Of a stretch of 64,000 nt of DNA, positions 42,595 through 55,009 are shown one piece after another. The stretch comes from Vesta saturnalis (Eukaryota; Arthropoda; Insecta; Coleoptera; Lampyridae), in NCBI GenBank assembly GCA_036346205.1, contig JARFJB010002200.1:124001-188000 (forward strand), read 5' to 3'. The notes beneath the pieces were generated by a model. That model worked only from the letters and a program-made list of their open reading frames with translations. It searched no databases and had not been told where the DNA came from. Every line of letters begins with the position of its first letter. Position 1 is the first letter of the stretch. The position numbers were made by a program, and so were the translations under genes.

Positions 42595-43742
42595 TCACGT
42601 TTGTTTTTCTTTCTTAGACACTGAATCAATTTTGTAAGAACGGCCGATCTGAGAGCTGATTTTAGGTGATTTTAGATGATAGTGCATAGAATGAGTTGCT
42701 GGTACAGAGCACTGATCTTCTTTGTGAGGCCAAACGAAAGTTTCAGAAGGTCCATGAGGGTGTATAAATTTGATATCGCAATCTTCTTCATCTTCATTGA
42801 AGCATTGTACCATTCCTAACCACTAGATTCTGGCTGAAAAAAGTGAAAACTCCTTGTTCCCGTTATAGTTTCACCAGATTCAAACTAGTCTTCCTTCTAT
42901 TTTCAATGTCTTTTTCTGTGGGATGAGAGATTCAATTTTTTTTATCGTAAAGTCAATAAATTCTTGACGTGGAAGTAGCATAGTTTGTAACTTCACACGA
43001 CCATCACTTATCCACTGCGAAAATTTTATTTGTTCCCTGTCATCAAAATCTCCTAAAATATCTTCCAAATACAGTCTTTGTGGCTCATGTGTTTTGGGAC
43101 ATTCATCACGTCACAACATACAATTCCTGGACTGCCTGTTTTTCCCTGAAATCAACAAATAATTCGTCTAAATTACATAAAAGAAGTCTTTTCTGCATGT
43201 AAGTATTTTTTTTAATGCTTACACGGTCTTTGGCACCTATCAACATGTATGAAAATTCATAGTCTTCATAAAACTATTTTACTGTAACAATTGTTTCTTC
43301 AGACAGTTTTATTCATTGTTTTAGGTCTGGCATGGCCAAAATGCCCATTTCACTGCAAAGAGCCCTAGCTTTTGGCACTAAATACTTGGAAACATTCAAT
43401 TTCTCTGCTACTTCTCTGCGTGACCATGAATTTGAAGCAATCGTTAATAATTGTATTTTTCCCGTCTGGTTATGTCTGTCTTGAGCTTTTCCTTAATAGC
43501 ATCCATCAAATAATCGAGATCCTCAGATTGTTTGGAAAATTATTATCTACTTGCAGGATAAAAGAAAATGTTTTCTTGACCTGCATTTTTACCTGTTTCA
43601 ACTTTTTCTTAGCATACTTTTTTTTATATGCGTAGATAAGGATTGTAGTTTTAGAGGTGTCACATCTAAACCTACAAGAGACCCATTTAGAACGTCTTTT
43701 TCGACTACTCTTTTGGCAGTTTTAAACTCTTCATCGCTATAA
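42595..43742 (-). pseudogene. CAGQYKN-family transposase-like gene A, 3' part
   Basis: Minus strand from 43742: F-H-Y-S-D-E-E-F-K-T-A-K-R, S-L-V-G-L-D-V-T-P-L-K-L, D-Y-L-M-D-A-I-K-E-K-L, A-S-N-S-W-S-R-R-E-V-A-E-K-L-N-V-S-K-Y-L (HTH-like), I-G-A-K-D-R-V-S-I-K-K. Then QIKFSQWISDGRVKLQTMLL and, directly after a short join, G-T-R-S-F-H-F-F-Q-P-E-S and IKFIHPHGPSETFVWPHKED. The central part containing the S-D-G-C-A-G-Q-Y-K-N core is deleted between about 42930 and 42860. It belongs to the same family as the gene at 48480-51734. Its 5' exon lies at 55010-55430, on the far side of an 11 kb piggyBac inserted at TTAA (43765-43768). Confidence 0.7.
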
Positions 43743-44021
43743 TGAAACGCAGTTTCTTCATTATTTAACACTAGCACCGCCGGCTATTGTAAATACCTAA
43801 AACTGACGTGACCGGTCATTTTGACCTGTGGACAAGAAAGGTAATTTTGATATGTATTCTTTATATATTTTAAACTTAATTGTGAAAGAAACATAAAGAA
43901 ACACATTTTAGGTAAATATTCATTTTAATTAAATAAAAATCAAATTGATTCTAATACATTTATTCGGTACAGTATTACATGGTGTATTACGCTCTACGGA
44001 TCAAACAAATAACGGTCTTTG

Positions 44022-45280
44022 TTATACTTCCACATTTTCCACAAACATATTTGTTACATATTGAACAAACGTCAGCAATTTTATTTTTGTTACATTTTTT
44101 AATTTGGCACGTTTTTTAGGTTTCGTTGTTATCAGATGTGCTGGTACATGCACCAGAAGCTTGTTTCGAATCGAAATGCTCTTTTCTAGTTTCTCAGCTA
44201 GAGTGAAAATAAAGTCTCTTCTTTTTATTTTACTGCCTACGACTTCCTTATAAACTATCCAGGCGTTGATTGTGGCAAGATCTAAAACACATGAACCAGC
44301 TTTCGTAGAATATTTTCTAGCCATTTGATCCAACACATCTACCCCCAACTTTGTTTAATTGTAATATAACACTTGGATCTAGCGTACTTAGCAATATGAC
44401 ATTTTTATTAACTTTGCACTGATAAATTGACAAGGTGCTATTATCATTTTTCATGACTGTGGTAGAATATAACTCTGCCCTTTTGTTCTCGATACAAATT
44501 GGTAATTCCTGTCTTGCTCGGTTCATTGTTTCTACTATTGTGTTCTTTTTTGCCAGCATTGTTGCTAACTTTTGGCTGCTAAAAAAGTTATCGGTAGTAA
44601 CATTTCTACCCATATTTAGGAAAGGTTCCATTAATTTTAAAACAACATTCTGGAAGGGGTTGGTTGTTAAGATGCATATCATCTTTTCTTAAAGAAGGAA
44701 AACCATTCAGGAGATATTTAGAATTCGTATCAACAGCTAACCAAAATTTTACACCAAATGTATCAGGCTTATTCACCATATATTGTATAAATCAGCATTT
44801 AGTTTTAGTAGGAAACAGTTGTTCGTCTACTGTAATGTTTGCCCCTGGAACATAGCAAGCTATACAGTTACTAATAAATTTATTCTATATTTCAGACGCC
44901 AAAGCAAACTTATCACTAACTAGACGTTCTTTTCGTGTTGATCGAATATCAAATCTTAAAAATCTCATGCTTTCACGAAATCGATTGCGTTACATGGTCT
45001 CACGAAAAAATTGCGGTTTCCAAGTAACAGACCATAAACTGTCAGGCTGTAATGTTCTTGCGTGTAAGCACAACGAACTAGCAATATTACAAGAAAAGCG
45101 TCAAGTTCTTGAAGAGACGATGACCAGTTTGTATCATCTCCTAGTTGTCGTTTAGCTTAAATTTCAGTACATTTCTGAATGTGTTTTAGCGTTGTGTTAT
45201 CTATCGAAATGCACTTAGCACAGAGTTAACAATCACATTTCTTTTTTCATATGGAGTTGGTCCAGGAGTATTTCGCATAG
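44022..45280 (-). pseudogene. piggyBac transposase, core and C-terminus
   Basis: Minus strand from 45280: RNTPGPTPYEKRNV, L-G-D-D-T-N-W-S-S-S-L-Q-E-L-D-A-F-L, N-R-F-R-E-S-M-R-F-L-R-F-D-I-R-S-T-R, GANITVDEQLFPTKTKC (first Asp region, about 44840), D-T-F-G-V-K-F-W-L-A-V-D, GRNVTTDNFFSSQKLATMLA (second Asp region), S-I-Y-Q-C-K-V-N-K-N-V-I-L-L-S-T-L, then MGVDVLDQMARKYSTKAGS (third Asp) and a Cys-rich end (C-S-I-C-N-K-Y-V-C-G-K-C-G) to about 43995. Several frame breaks. The matching N-terminal piece (K-K-C-G-R-L-A-V-L-H, then ELEKLSECESENANNHSEDG) is at 54500-54370, beyond the nested hAT. Confidence 0.82.
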
Positions 45281-45540
45281 GGATGGGCAGATTCCCCGGA
45301 AAGTAATTTTTCGGAAAGTTCTCGGGAACATTTCCGGAAACTTTCCCTAAAATTGGGAATGTGAGGGAATATTAACCAAAATCGATGCATATGTTAAAAA
45401 AAAAACTCTAAAGTAAATAAAAATAAACAGTTTATTCCTTACTGCATTAATAAAATAAAAAATGCTTTATACACTTGAGATCAGTGAATGTAACTATAAA
45501 ATAAAATAATAATAGTAAAAATAAACTCGGGCTTCTTGAC

Positions 45541-47843
45541 CTAAGAACTAGATTCGCTTACTTCATCATTTGATTATAACTTGTCAGAGTCATTATTGCT
45601 GGATTCGCTTGAAGAGTTTAATTCAACCAAATTGTTTTTATATTTTTTTACGCCCTTAAGATTCTTTTGTCGCGTATGGTACATATTATTGTTTTTTGTT
45701 GTATTACTATCTTGCTTCAGGGCACCTGACTCCTCTTCAGTTTCGTTTTCATTACTGTTGGTTCTTGATTTGAACTGTATTAGTTTTTTGTCTTTCTTAT
45801 TCGTTTTGTAATCGTCACACTTTTTCCAATTATGAGATATAAATGTAAGCTTTCCAGCTCTCTTATTTGTTAATTTGTTTCTTTTCTTATTATGTATCCA
45901 ACTAAAAGTACTGAATGTCCGCTCAGTTGCTGCAGAAGTTAAAGGTGCGGATAAAGTTTTGTAAGCAATTTGTATGGTTTAGAAAACCATTCCACCAATC
46001 TAATATATTCATATTTTTTGCTGGTTTCCATATAAATTCTTTGTCGCTACTTTGTCAATAAATTTTATGGCCTATAAAGTTTCCTCTTCGCTTAAGTAGG
46101 TGCCTTGTGAGGCTGGATGTAACAAGTCTGCAGCGAAATGGATTGGTCTCAAAGCAAAATCCTTTCTGTTCGATATTATTTCTAACATTTTATTTTCTTC
46201 TGCTTTAGACTATGGTGAAGTTTGTAATACACTATCTATTCTTTAGCTATCTCTTGAAATGCAATGGTTGCCAACCAAATGTTGGTATCATCTCCTTCAA
46301 TTTTCTTATTCCACCCTGCTATTGGTTCCAATATTTCATAAAATTTCTTAACTTGAATCCAAAAAATGTCGTCATCTAGCACAGTATTTTTGTCCTCTTT
46401 GGAAAGAATACTTGAGGCATCTTCGCTAACTGCAATAACCTGTAGAGTGTTCTTGCAACCAAGCAGCGATTCCAATCAATTTATATGGCTAGCCCACCTA
46501 GTTTTTACAGGCAATTTTAAGGTTTTTTTGTATTCTCTTTATTAAGTTTTGTTAAAGTGCTAGACAATACCTGTCTGACGGCTTTTATTATATGAATTGC
46601 CTTAACAAAGAAGTTATGCACAGAATTTAGTTTTAATATATCACCAAAAATTAGATTAAATGAATGTGCCATACAATCATAAGAAATTAAAAATGGGTAC
46701 TTTTCTTCTAAAGATAACAATGCTTTTTTAATATTCGCCACATTATCCCCTATTACTGCAAAAACAAATTTTATTTCATCCTTTGTCATTACAATTTCCT
46801 GTTTCCAGAAATTCTACAAAATGAGGTTTGGGATTTGTGATCACGAAATTTATTATGCCTTCGTTTCGAATATTGCTCCATCCGTCACGCTGCAAATGCA
46901 GAACTTTGGAAGTAACCAAACTGTTTTCAATATCAATTTTCATATTGGTATATGCAAGATCCAAGTATTTTGTTGATAGGTCCTTGATAGTTCATATGAC
47001 GGTCTAAATTTGTGAAATAACTCCCTCCAGAGAGGATGTTCTACAATAGTCAGTGATACACCAGTTACAAAAATGGCCTTTGCTAAAAGCTCATTTATTT
47101 CATTCTGAAAAAAAGGTATACTACTTTTAGTTCCAACTGAACTTCCATTTTCTCATAAGTATGGAGTACCTAATGGCTAAGTATAAATATAAAAATAATA
47201 AAAAAACTAAGTTTACTACAAAAAAATCTTTTTTAAATATCTTAAAAACCAGAATTTTAATAAAATACTACTAGTGTGCTTATTTAAAGTCCTCTCTATT
47301 AAAAAAGTTATCATTATCAAGTCTCAAGAGTGACCAATAAATTTCGAAGACCCTGTATTTAATTGTGACATTGTGGAAAGAATACGCTGAACTAAGTACC
47401 TACTAAGTCTAAGTCATACTTATTTTAGTCTATTTTTTTAAATTATTAAATATTTATTAATAAAAAACAAATAAATACATATCAAATTCCCCTAAAAACA
47501 TGTGATACGATGTGTCCTCCACGTTTTATTATGGTAATACACTCGATTACTCGTTATTACATATTTAAGTACTTACATATTCGCTTTTAACCATCCTATC
47601 CATATAAAACGATATTTCTTGCTGTTTTTTGCATGAGCATGACATCGAACTCATCGACGCAGTACTTGAAGAACTATATACTTCACTAGAAAATTGTTCA
47701 TTATTTTGTTCATCGATTTTATCTGCTGTATTTTTTCTTAAATTTGATTTAACAAGTTCCAGTTTTTTGTTTACAATTTTTTACCAAGTGGTTTCCGAAC
47801 TTTGTAATATTTTTAAACACATATGTCTTCTCACAAAATCTAC
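45541..47843 (-). pseudogene. hAT transposase (BED-finger type), main part
   Basis: From 47843 the minus strand gives the second half of a BED finger (F-C-E-K-T-Y-V-F-K-N-I-T-K-F-G-N-H-L) and a Ser-rich linker. Then KVLHLQRDGWSNIRNEGIIN (about 46910), FVFAVIGDNVANIKKALLSL (about 46760), C-M-A-H-S-F-N-L-I-F-G-D-I-L, and P-V-K-T-R-W-A-S-H. FYEILEPIAGWNKKIEGDDT and the C-terminal dimerisation segment L-T-S-A-A-T-E-R-T-F-S-T-F-S-W-I-H follow (about 45935), with an acidic tail to 45541. The first half of the finger (K-N-G-K-I-Q-Y-V-C-R) lies at 54045-54085, beyond the level 3 insertion. Multiple frame breaks. Confidence 0.82.
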
Positions 47844-48195
47844 GGGCCATTCCATGTAATTCAAACAGGCCATATCACCCATCAACTCAGATCTTGACTA
47901 TACTTGGCACACTTGTTCTACCCATTGAGATAACTAAACTTGCCAAATCTTAATGTTCTATCTCTTACCGTTTCCATTTTAGACCCGTTTTAAGTTTTGA
48001 ATATTCGGCATTTCTAGCGAGCGGATGCCGCGAAATGATGCTAGCCGGAGTTTTGAAAATAATTTATAATTTTTTTATTTACCCCCCAATAGTAATGAAA
48101 ATTTATGGGCTTATTCTATGAATATGAGGATTTTAGAAAAAATACTTAATATCTATAAGTTAAATGGCAAAGGCTAAAAAAAATATTCTGCCGAA
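47844..48195. repeat. Left terminal inverted repeat of the CTAC-flanked element
   Basis: Begins GGGCCATTCC; shares with the right end TCAGATCTTGACTATACTTG, CTACCCATTGAGATAAC, TAGCGAGCGGATG and CGCGAAATGATGCTAGCCGG. Then GTAATGAAAATTTATGGG and GAGGATTTTAGAAAAAATAC continue beyond the point where the right copy is interrupted. Confidence 0.9.
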
Positions 48196-48479
48196 CCATC
48201 AGTAATATTAAGTATTTAATGTACCTTTTATTTATGTTATTTTCAAGGACTCCAATTCTGTCTTCTTAAATAAATGAAGTGTTGTGGAATTAGCTTTTCT
48301 ACTCAGTTTATTGGTTTCTGACATGATTTTTCATTGACTTGGGTTGTACAACAAAAGAACAACAATAGTTGTTTCTAAATATCTATTTTAGTTACAACTA
48401 AAGACAAACTACATAGGAATCAGAGACACACGATTATTTAATACTTCCAGTATTTTAACTTTCAGCTTTAATTGCCATA

Positions 48480-51400
48480 TCAAAGGTTATTTAACATTTT
48501 TTCTTCAATTAATTTCATACAGTTTTCTGTAAACCTGTAGGTTCTTCCAGTCGGTGTGTGAGGCGGATCAACGATTTCAAGTACATGAGGTATGGGAACA
48601 GGGCAAATGTCCTCTCGCTTGGGCCAATTAAAAGATGGTGATGGTCCAGCAGGATGCATACATTTTAGTCACATCACCCTCATCTTTATTGACTTCAGTT
48701 ATCTATCCAAAGTACCATACATTATCATATCTACAGGCTACATAGCATGATGGGTTTAAGTTTTCTTCACTCACAAATAATGGTGGTTTGTTCTTTAAAT
48801 TATATGTTAGGGTAGAATTTTCATCAGCACTGATCCTCCTGGCTTCCAAATTTCCTACACTATCTACTGGTTTAAAGTTATGAAAACTTCTAGTTCCAGG
48901 TACTGTTTGTACATCTTTAAAGCGAGTCTCTTAAGTCTGAACGAACCTTACACAACACGTCGTTTGAAATTAAATAATGTAATAATAAGGTAAATAAATG
49001 TTTTAAAGTGTTCTCAATATAAATAGTTAAAATAACTAAAGACACCAAACACTCAATAAAAGATAATGCCGTTGACTCAGCAGGTAGATTAAATCGGCCC
49101 TGGTTCATGCTTAATTACCAACAAATTTCTGCTTATTTATTTCCACCTAACATCAATATAGTAACTTCAATGGAACAATAATAAAGGTTATCTCGGACGC
49201 CAAGTTATTTTTTATTACGCTCGGAATAACTAAACCGAGGATACAATAAAGTATTCACCAAAATGTCAAAATAAAAGATATACAAACTATGTTTATTAAG
49301 CATTTAAAATAGGGATTATATAAAATAAATCTTAATTCTAGTGTTAATAGCCTTATACTAATAAGTCATTGGGGTATAAATACCTGTTATAAAATCTTGT
49401 ACAACTTTTTGGAGAACCTCTGTTTTCAGAAGGAATGCGGAAAGAAATGTAAACCATAAATGTTGCGCATTATGTCGTATTTTTAATGTTGTATGTTGTA
49501 AACCATACCAAAGTTGAATTTACTTCTTACAAATTTATATTCATTGAAACTTGAATAATCCCGTATTTATTGCATTCGTTCGAAGGTTCAAATAAAAAGG
49601 TGTGATCTACATTTAGATCCAAAAATGGTAAAAGTATAAGGGCAAATACAAGTATAACTATAAGTGTAAATAAAAGTGCCTGCAAAAAGCAGATTTTAAT
49701 ATAATATGAGTTAAGGTGTCTTACCATTAAATCAATGGCACTTTACACAAAATTTAGGTGGAAACCAAAAATAGCTTCTTGCGTAAAACAGCGTACATCA
49801 AGCAATGCTAAAAAGGACGCTCACGGTATTAGGTGATGTAGCGATGTGCGAAAAATGTGTGCAAAAAATAATTCCACGATATGGAAGTATAAACCCTTAA
49901 GAAAATATGCAACTTAAGTTACACCAATGCAAATTAAGTTGCCTACCACATACTTATAAATCATTAATAATCAAAAACTTTTTTTTTTACATCTCAATGA
50001 ACGAAGAACGTAAAAGATTCGTTACAATAAAAACTAACTTTTTTAATGTTGGTTTTGCAAAACTCAAAACAATTGTATTGGAGACCGTATTTGATTTCCA
50101 AGGGGTTTCTGTAAACTCTCCTTTCTTGCTAGTCTTTTCACAGTGCCACCAATCTCATCACATTCCGTTTTCCCGTGACTGGTTGCAAAAAAGGACCACT
50201 GTGCCTTTATCTTAGTCTTTTTCATGCAGGCAAAGGTTCAAAAAGTTAAATTTATTTTTATACTGGCCTGCACAGCAATCACTAAAATAGTGGATTTCTG
50301 TTACATGTGGATAATTTTGTTTGATGAACTGAGTCACAATTTCTTGGGTTTTGTAGACCATGCAAACATCATGTTTCATGTCATCAGATATTATACAAAG
50401 AGGCAGGACCGATTTTTCGCCTTCTACACTGTTTAGGTTGATTATAATAGGATGCAAGGTGCAAATCCACTGATTAAATTCAACTGTCTGGTCGTCATCA
50501 TAATTTTCAAATTTTGTTTGTAAAAAACTTAAGTTTTCTTTTGGTGGGCCTCAACATACATTCACGGCTTGGGTTTTCACACACCAATAGTTTGGTTAGA
50601 TCTTTGCAGGTTTCTTCTAAACTTGCACCATGAATCAATAAGATTACATTTTGCTGAATAATGCACACACAGCACAGCGGCTTCAGCTAAAACACCATTT
50701 GGGGCGGAGAGAACAGAATTTAAAAAACGTACTTTAATATCCGGGTGCTCTTTTTTAAAGTTCGTATAAATTTCATGTAAATGACCTAAAATCAACCTTT
50801 TTCTTTCATATTGTTTTTTACCTAAGCTCACAACATCCTTCATACCAGGCAAAACTCTGGACTGTTCATCAGTTTGGAAAAATTCTGTAACAAAATTAAC
50901 TACTTCAGGTTTGAAAGTCTTTCCTCTTTTAGGGTCTGGTTCTGCTAAGAAGCCCTTTTCTTTAAAAAGTTTTTGTGCTTGCCATGCTGAATAGTCCGAA
51001 ACCTGAAACGTATCTTTCATTTTTTGCCTTGACCAATTTAAAGATGCAGGTATAGTAAGGAGCTGAATCTGTTTTTTCTTGGATTTTCTTTTATATTATT
51101 TATCAATAAGTCCGTATCAGCGGCTTTTTCTTCAACTGTCCTTTGTACATTTGTTTTATCTACTGAAACTTCAACATCTAAAACCAACTCAAACTTCTTT
51201 TTAACATTTTCCTGCAAATTTTCAAGTTTAGCTTTAGCATAGTTTGGTTTGCTGTACTCATTCAGTGTATACAATTTTAACGGCGAACAACCTACTTCTG
51301 TTAAAGATGTATTCAAAGAAGTAAGGACCTCTTCTTTCTGCAAATCATAATGAGGGTAATTGTCGTCATCTTGAGGTTGTTCATGGTCACTGTTTTCTTC

Positions 51401-51734
51401 ATCTTGACTTTTTAACAATGCTTTACGGGAGGATGCACAAAACTTCTCTCCTGGTTTTATTTTAAATCCTTTAGTGATAAAAAATTTGCTTTGCTGCATT
51501 GTCACGTCTCGCAAAGTTTTTGTTATAGGCTTTTTATGTTTTTTAAAAGGATCGCAGCATTTTATTTTGAAAAAAATCATATTCCTTTAAACAACAATAC
51601 TTGTGGTGCAAACATATTGTTCCATCATCATCTTCTCTTTCAGTTCTTAGTTTAATTAAACTAACTTCTTCTTCAGATAATGAATTAATTTGTTCAAATC
51701 CTTTATTTTTCATGAAATTCTGTTGATGTGACAT
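48480..51734 (-). pseudogene. CAGQYKN-family transposase-like gene B (split by LTR-like repeat)
   Basis: N-terminus at 51734; a His/Cys-containing segment (T-I-C-L-H-H-K-Y), C-C-D-P-F-K-K-H-K-K-P and a Glu/Asp linker (about 51420-51330). Then S-A-W-Q-A-Q-K-L-F-K-E-K-G-F-L-A-E-P-D-P-K-R-G-K (HTH-like, about 50980), VVSLGKKQYERKRLILGHLH, L-P-L-C-I-I-S-D-D-M-K-H-D, IHYFSDCCAGQYKNKFNFLN (about 50285), F-F-A-T-S-H-G-K and I-G-G-T-V-K-R-L-A-R-K-E-S-L-Q (about 50130). After the insertion at 48978-50026 it continues GTRSFHNFKPVDS (about 48880), Y-V-A-C-R-Y-D-N-V-W-Y-F-G, HPAGPSPSFNWPKREDICPV and a stop at 48480. Acidic and His residues in the core are kept. The role as transposase of the CTAC-flanked element is inferred from its position. 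Frame slips near 51560, 51030, 50560, 50210 and 48670. Confidence 0.7.
48978..50026. repeat. LTR-like repeat, copy 1 (1.05 kb)
   Basis: Starts TGTAA, ends TTACA; ATAA lies on both sides (48974-48977, 50027-50030). It interrupts gene B between T-V-K-R-L-A-R-K and G-T-R-S-F-H. Shared with copy 2: TCGGACGCCAAGTTATTTTT-type core, GCTCGGAATAACTAAACCGA, ATACAAACTATGTTTATTAA and TTACACCAATGCAAATTAAG. No ORF with a recognisable domain; probably a solo LTR or other non-autonomous insertion. Confidence 0.6.
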
Positions 51735-52593
51735 CCCCTATACTGCACTTGATTTCCATAGTTATTACACAACTTAACAAATAGTACAAACAAGATCACC
51801 AGAGTGCCTAGTTTAAGGCACGCTGTATCTAAGATTGTTATCATTCAAAAAAAGATTGTCTCCTCAATATAAAAACACAATTAAATTGTTTATGAAACTA
51901 TGATCACATACCTAGATTAAAGCAATTATAATGCACAACTTTGTCATTCACAAAATTAATTTACATTATAAAAAATCAAATCACTGCTCCTAAAATAAAA
52001 AAACACCACGATATTACAATAATCTCATATAAGAACGAACTAATGTTGCTTCAAGGAGCACCAGAAACAAACTGACCAAGAATGGCTAAGATAGCTAGCT
52101 GATTGTTGAGCTGCCTGTTAGGACATGAAAACAGTCTGTTGCTACTTGCAGGGAGGAGGCTCATTCAGACGACTATGAATTGAGGATTTAGTGCACTGTT
52201 TTACTACTAGTGCTTACCATTCATGTTTTGACTTGACTGTGAATAGTTTACTTTTCTATACATGGACTGTTTATTAAAGTAGACTATTAAATCAAATCCT
52301 TTGTTTTAAATAGAAACGTGGTTATTTACTAATTTTCACTTAAATAGTTACTACTTACTATTCATGCATGCGGCTTTGTAAAAATAAAATTTTAAAAATT
52401 AAATTCAACTTTAGAAAATTAATTAAAGGAATCAAAACACCATAAAAATCTTCATTTTATTTGATAGCCCATTTAATAAGGATTATTTAAAAAAAAAGTT
52501 TGTGGGGTTATTACATACCCTATCCATGAAAAAGAATTTTACGCCAAACCATGTTTTTATTCAAAAACTTTAAAACAATTCTTAACAAAATAT
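51735..52593. other. Non-coding interior of the CTAC-flanked element
   Basis: AT-rich stretch between the start of gene B and the displaced inner part of the right TIR. No feature was recognised; promoter elements of gene B would be expected here but none can be called. Confidence 0.4.
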
Positions 52594-52671
52594 TTTTTTA
52601 GCCTTTGCTATTTAACTTATAGATATTACGTATTTTTTTCTAAAATCCTCATTATTCATAGAGTATTATAA

Positions 52672-53763
52672 TGTAAGTGGTGTAAATGGTAATCGTATAA
52701 AATAAATAAAATAATATAAATAATGAAATAAAGAAATAAGTTTAAAAATTCTCCAAAAACACAAATCGTTAAACTAACTGGAGATACTAACTATTCACCA
52801 AAAATAATGCCTTTGACTCTAATCGGTAGATTAACGTAGGGTGGTTCATTCTTTTGATTTGCTTAATTACCACAATTTCTGCTAGATTACTACCACTGAA
52901 CATAAATAATAAAAATGAAATGTAACACTAATAAAATGATCTCGAACGCCAAGTTATTTTTTAACAATGCTCGGAATAACTAAACCGAGGTTTACAATAA
53001 TAAAATTTATCAAAATGTAAAAAATAAAAAATATACAAACTATGTTTATTAACAGTTAAATTAGGCTTATATAAAATATATCTTAAAATTCTAGTCTTAT
53101 ACTGATAATCATTAAATATAAATACCTGTTACTAAATATAATACTTCTTGTGAGCCCCTGGTATTACAGAAATAATGCGGAAATGCAAACCACGGTGACG
53201 TAATCCTTGTGTCAATGTTGCGCAATATATTGCAATAACAATGCTTTTATGTCGTCAACCACACCCAAACTCGAATTTTATTTCTTATAAATTTGTCTTC
53301 TTGAAATTGAATAATCCGTTTATTGCATTTTCTTGATATTTTCAAAAGCAAAATTGCAATCATAAAATGAAAGCGTACGCAACAGTAAAATTAAATGCGT
53401 ACTTAAAAATGTAATTAAAGTGTAAATCCTAGTAAAAATAAAAGAAAAGGAAGTAAAATTAAAAGTGCCTGAAAAGAGCAAATGTTTTAATTTTTAGTAT
53501 TACCAGTTAAAAGATATCTTACCATCAAATCAATGGCACTTTTACTAAATTTAGGTGAAAACCCAAAACAACACAACATTCATCAGGAAGTGAAAAAAAT
53601 GGATGCTTTGAAATTAGATGAAGTTACACCAAAATGCAAATTAAGTTGTCTACCTCATAGCTATAATGTAAAAATAATTAAAAATTTTTCTTATATATAC
53701 AACTGAATGAATGAAGAAGCTAAATTATGATATATTTAATACAACTCAAAATGGGTTGTTACA
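52672..53763. repeat. LTR-like repeat, copy 2 (1.09 kb)
   Basis: Same orientation and same TGTAA...TTACA ends as copy 1. It splits the right terminal inverted repeat of the CTAC-flanked element; AGTAT occurs beside both junctions (52662-52666 and 53763-53767), a possible 5-bp duplication. The copies differ by many substitutions and small gaps, so the two insertions are old or came from diverged sources. Confidence 0.6.
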
Positions 53764-54044
53764 GTATGCCCATAAATTTTCATTACTATTGGGTGGTAAA
53801 TAAAAAAATTCTAAATCATTTTCAACACTCCGGCTAGCATCATTTCGCGACATCCGCTCGCTAGAATTGCTGAAAATTCAAAACTTAAAACGGCTCTAAA
53901 AAGGAAATGGCAAGAGATGGGAAGTTAAGATTTTGCATGGTTGGTTATCTCAATGGGTAGAACAAATATGCCAAGTATAGTCAAGATCTGAGATGCTGGG
54001 TGAAAAAATAATTATTTGTTGGTGGAATTGATGTGGAATGACCC
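53764..54044. repeat. Right terminal inverted repeat (outer part)
   Basis: Reverse complement of 47844-48118. The inner part of the same repeat is displaced to 52594-52671 by the LTR-like repeat at 52672-53763. Confidence 0.9.
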
Positions 54045-55009
54045 CTACACACATATTGGATTTTTCCATTTTTTACAATTGCATTAAAATATTTTCATAG
54101 GATGGATTTTCGTTGCATGATTTTAATTTTCTAAATTACGACAATAAAATGCACAACAAAGCTTTAATAACTAGATAATAATTTTTAACTTACTTACAAT
54201 TTACCATGTTATTTTAACAAAAAAGGTGTAATAAACGGAATAAACCACAAATCACCATTCAAGCAATAAACAAAACTAAACTACCGCATACGTAACCTCA
54301 AAATTGACACGCATAAGCATTTGAGTGGGAATGTGTCTAGGAACGTTCCCAATTTATGGGAAACTAAACAAATGCGTTACAAATAGGATAACCATCTTCG
54401 GAGTGGTTATTTGCGTTTTCGGATTCGCATTCAGATAATTTTTCCAACTCCGCAAGCCTGTTGGTGTGTAAAACCGCGAGACGACCACATTTTTTTTTAC
54501 TACGAAATTAACCCCTTAATAAGTACAGAAGTATCTCACAAAAACGTTCACTTGCAACTAATTTGAAATCTCAAAGTACTTGATTATATAGATCTCCATA
54601 GAAACAAGTTATAACTTGCATTTTTCATATCTCGGGCGCGTAGGTAAAAATAGCGAAGATTATTCATAATTTCGGACACGACTAACAAGTTCTGACTTGC
54701 AGTAAACTCCTAAAAATTACCACAATCATAGTAAAATAGATTGTTTTATCAACGTTGTAATTATTTTTGTCATACAACCTTGAAACTGATTATGAATGTA
54801 TGAACGTTTAAAATGACGGTTCCGGCAGTTATACAAATATTACAAAAAAAACTCTAAAACGACTTAATTTTCTTAATATTTTTTTTATATTCTAAAAGTA
54901 ACATAAAAATCTAGAAAAAGTCATAATACCCCAACACCGTAACCCCAAGCACAAGGGAGAAACAACATTTTAAAGAAGATTGACCGCCGCGGCAGTTCTA
55001 GTGGTAAAC

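Larger units (their letters stand above)
47840..54048 (-). mobile_element. TIR element with CAGQYKN-family gene, 4-bp CTAC duplication (level 3)
   Basis: CTAC (47840-47843) then GGGCCATTCCATGTAATTC; the other end, read inward, is CTAC-flanked (54045-54048) GGGTCATTCCACATCAATTC. Terminal inverted repeats span about 350 bases: 47844-48195 against 54044-53764, continuing at 52671-52594 because a ~1.1 kb repeat splits the right copy. The insertion site lies between two codons of the hAT BED finger, and removing the element plus one CTAC restores that reading frame, which confirms both ends. The 4-bp duplication, long TIRs and encoded protein are compatible with the Sola superfamily, but that assignment is my inference. 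Confidence 0.85.
45281..54366 (-). mobile_element. hAT element (level 2 of nest)
   Basis: Left edge TAGGGATGGGCAGATTCCCC, a common hAT terminus. Inside it CCCTAAAATTGGGAA (about 45348) has a counterpart CCCATAAATTGGGAA (read on the minus strand) near 54364, giving the approximate right edge. The first bases of the right terminus look lost, and I could not read an 8-bp target duplication. The flanking piggyBac reading frame resumes on both sides. Its transposase gene is split by the level 3 element. Confidence 0.65.
43765..55008 (-). mobile_element. piggyBac element (level 1 of nest), swollen to 11.2 kb
   Basis: Left end: TTAA (43765-43768) then CACTAGCACCGCCGGC. Right end, read inward: CACTAGAACTGCCGCGG ending at 55004, flanked by GTAA (55005-55008), one change from TTAA. 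The transposase gene is split: core and C-terminus at 45280-44022, N-terminal acidic region at 54500-54370. Everything between (45281-54366) is a younger hAT. The element itself interrupts the CAGQYKN-family gene A. Confidence 0.75.

Noticed and set aside
48978..53763. The two LTR-like repeats as the paired LTRs of one retrotransposon
   Set aside because: They interrupt two different, independently defined parts of the CTAC-flanked element (gene B and the right TIR), and the DNA between them belongs to that element, not to a gag-pol.
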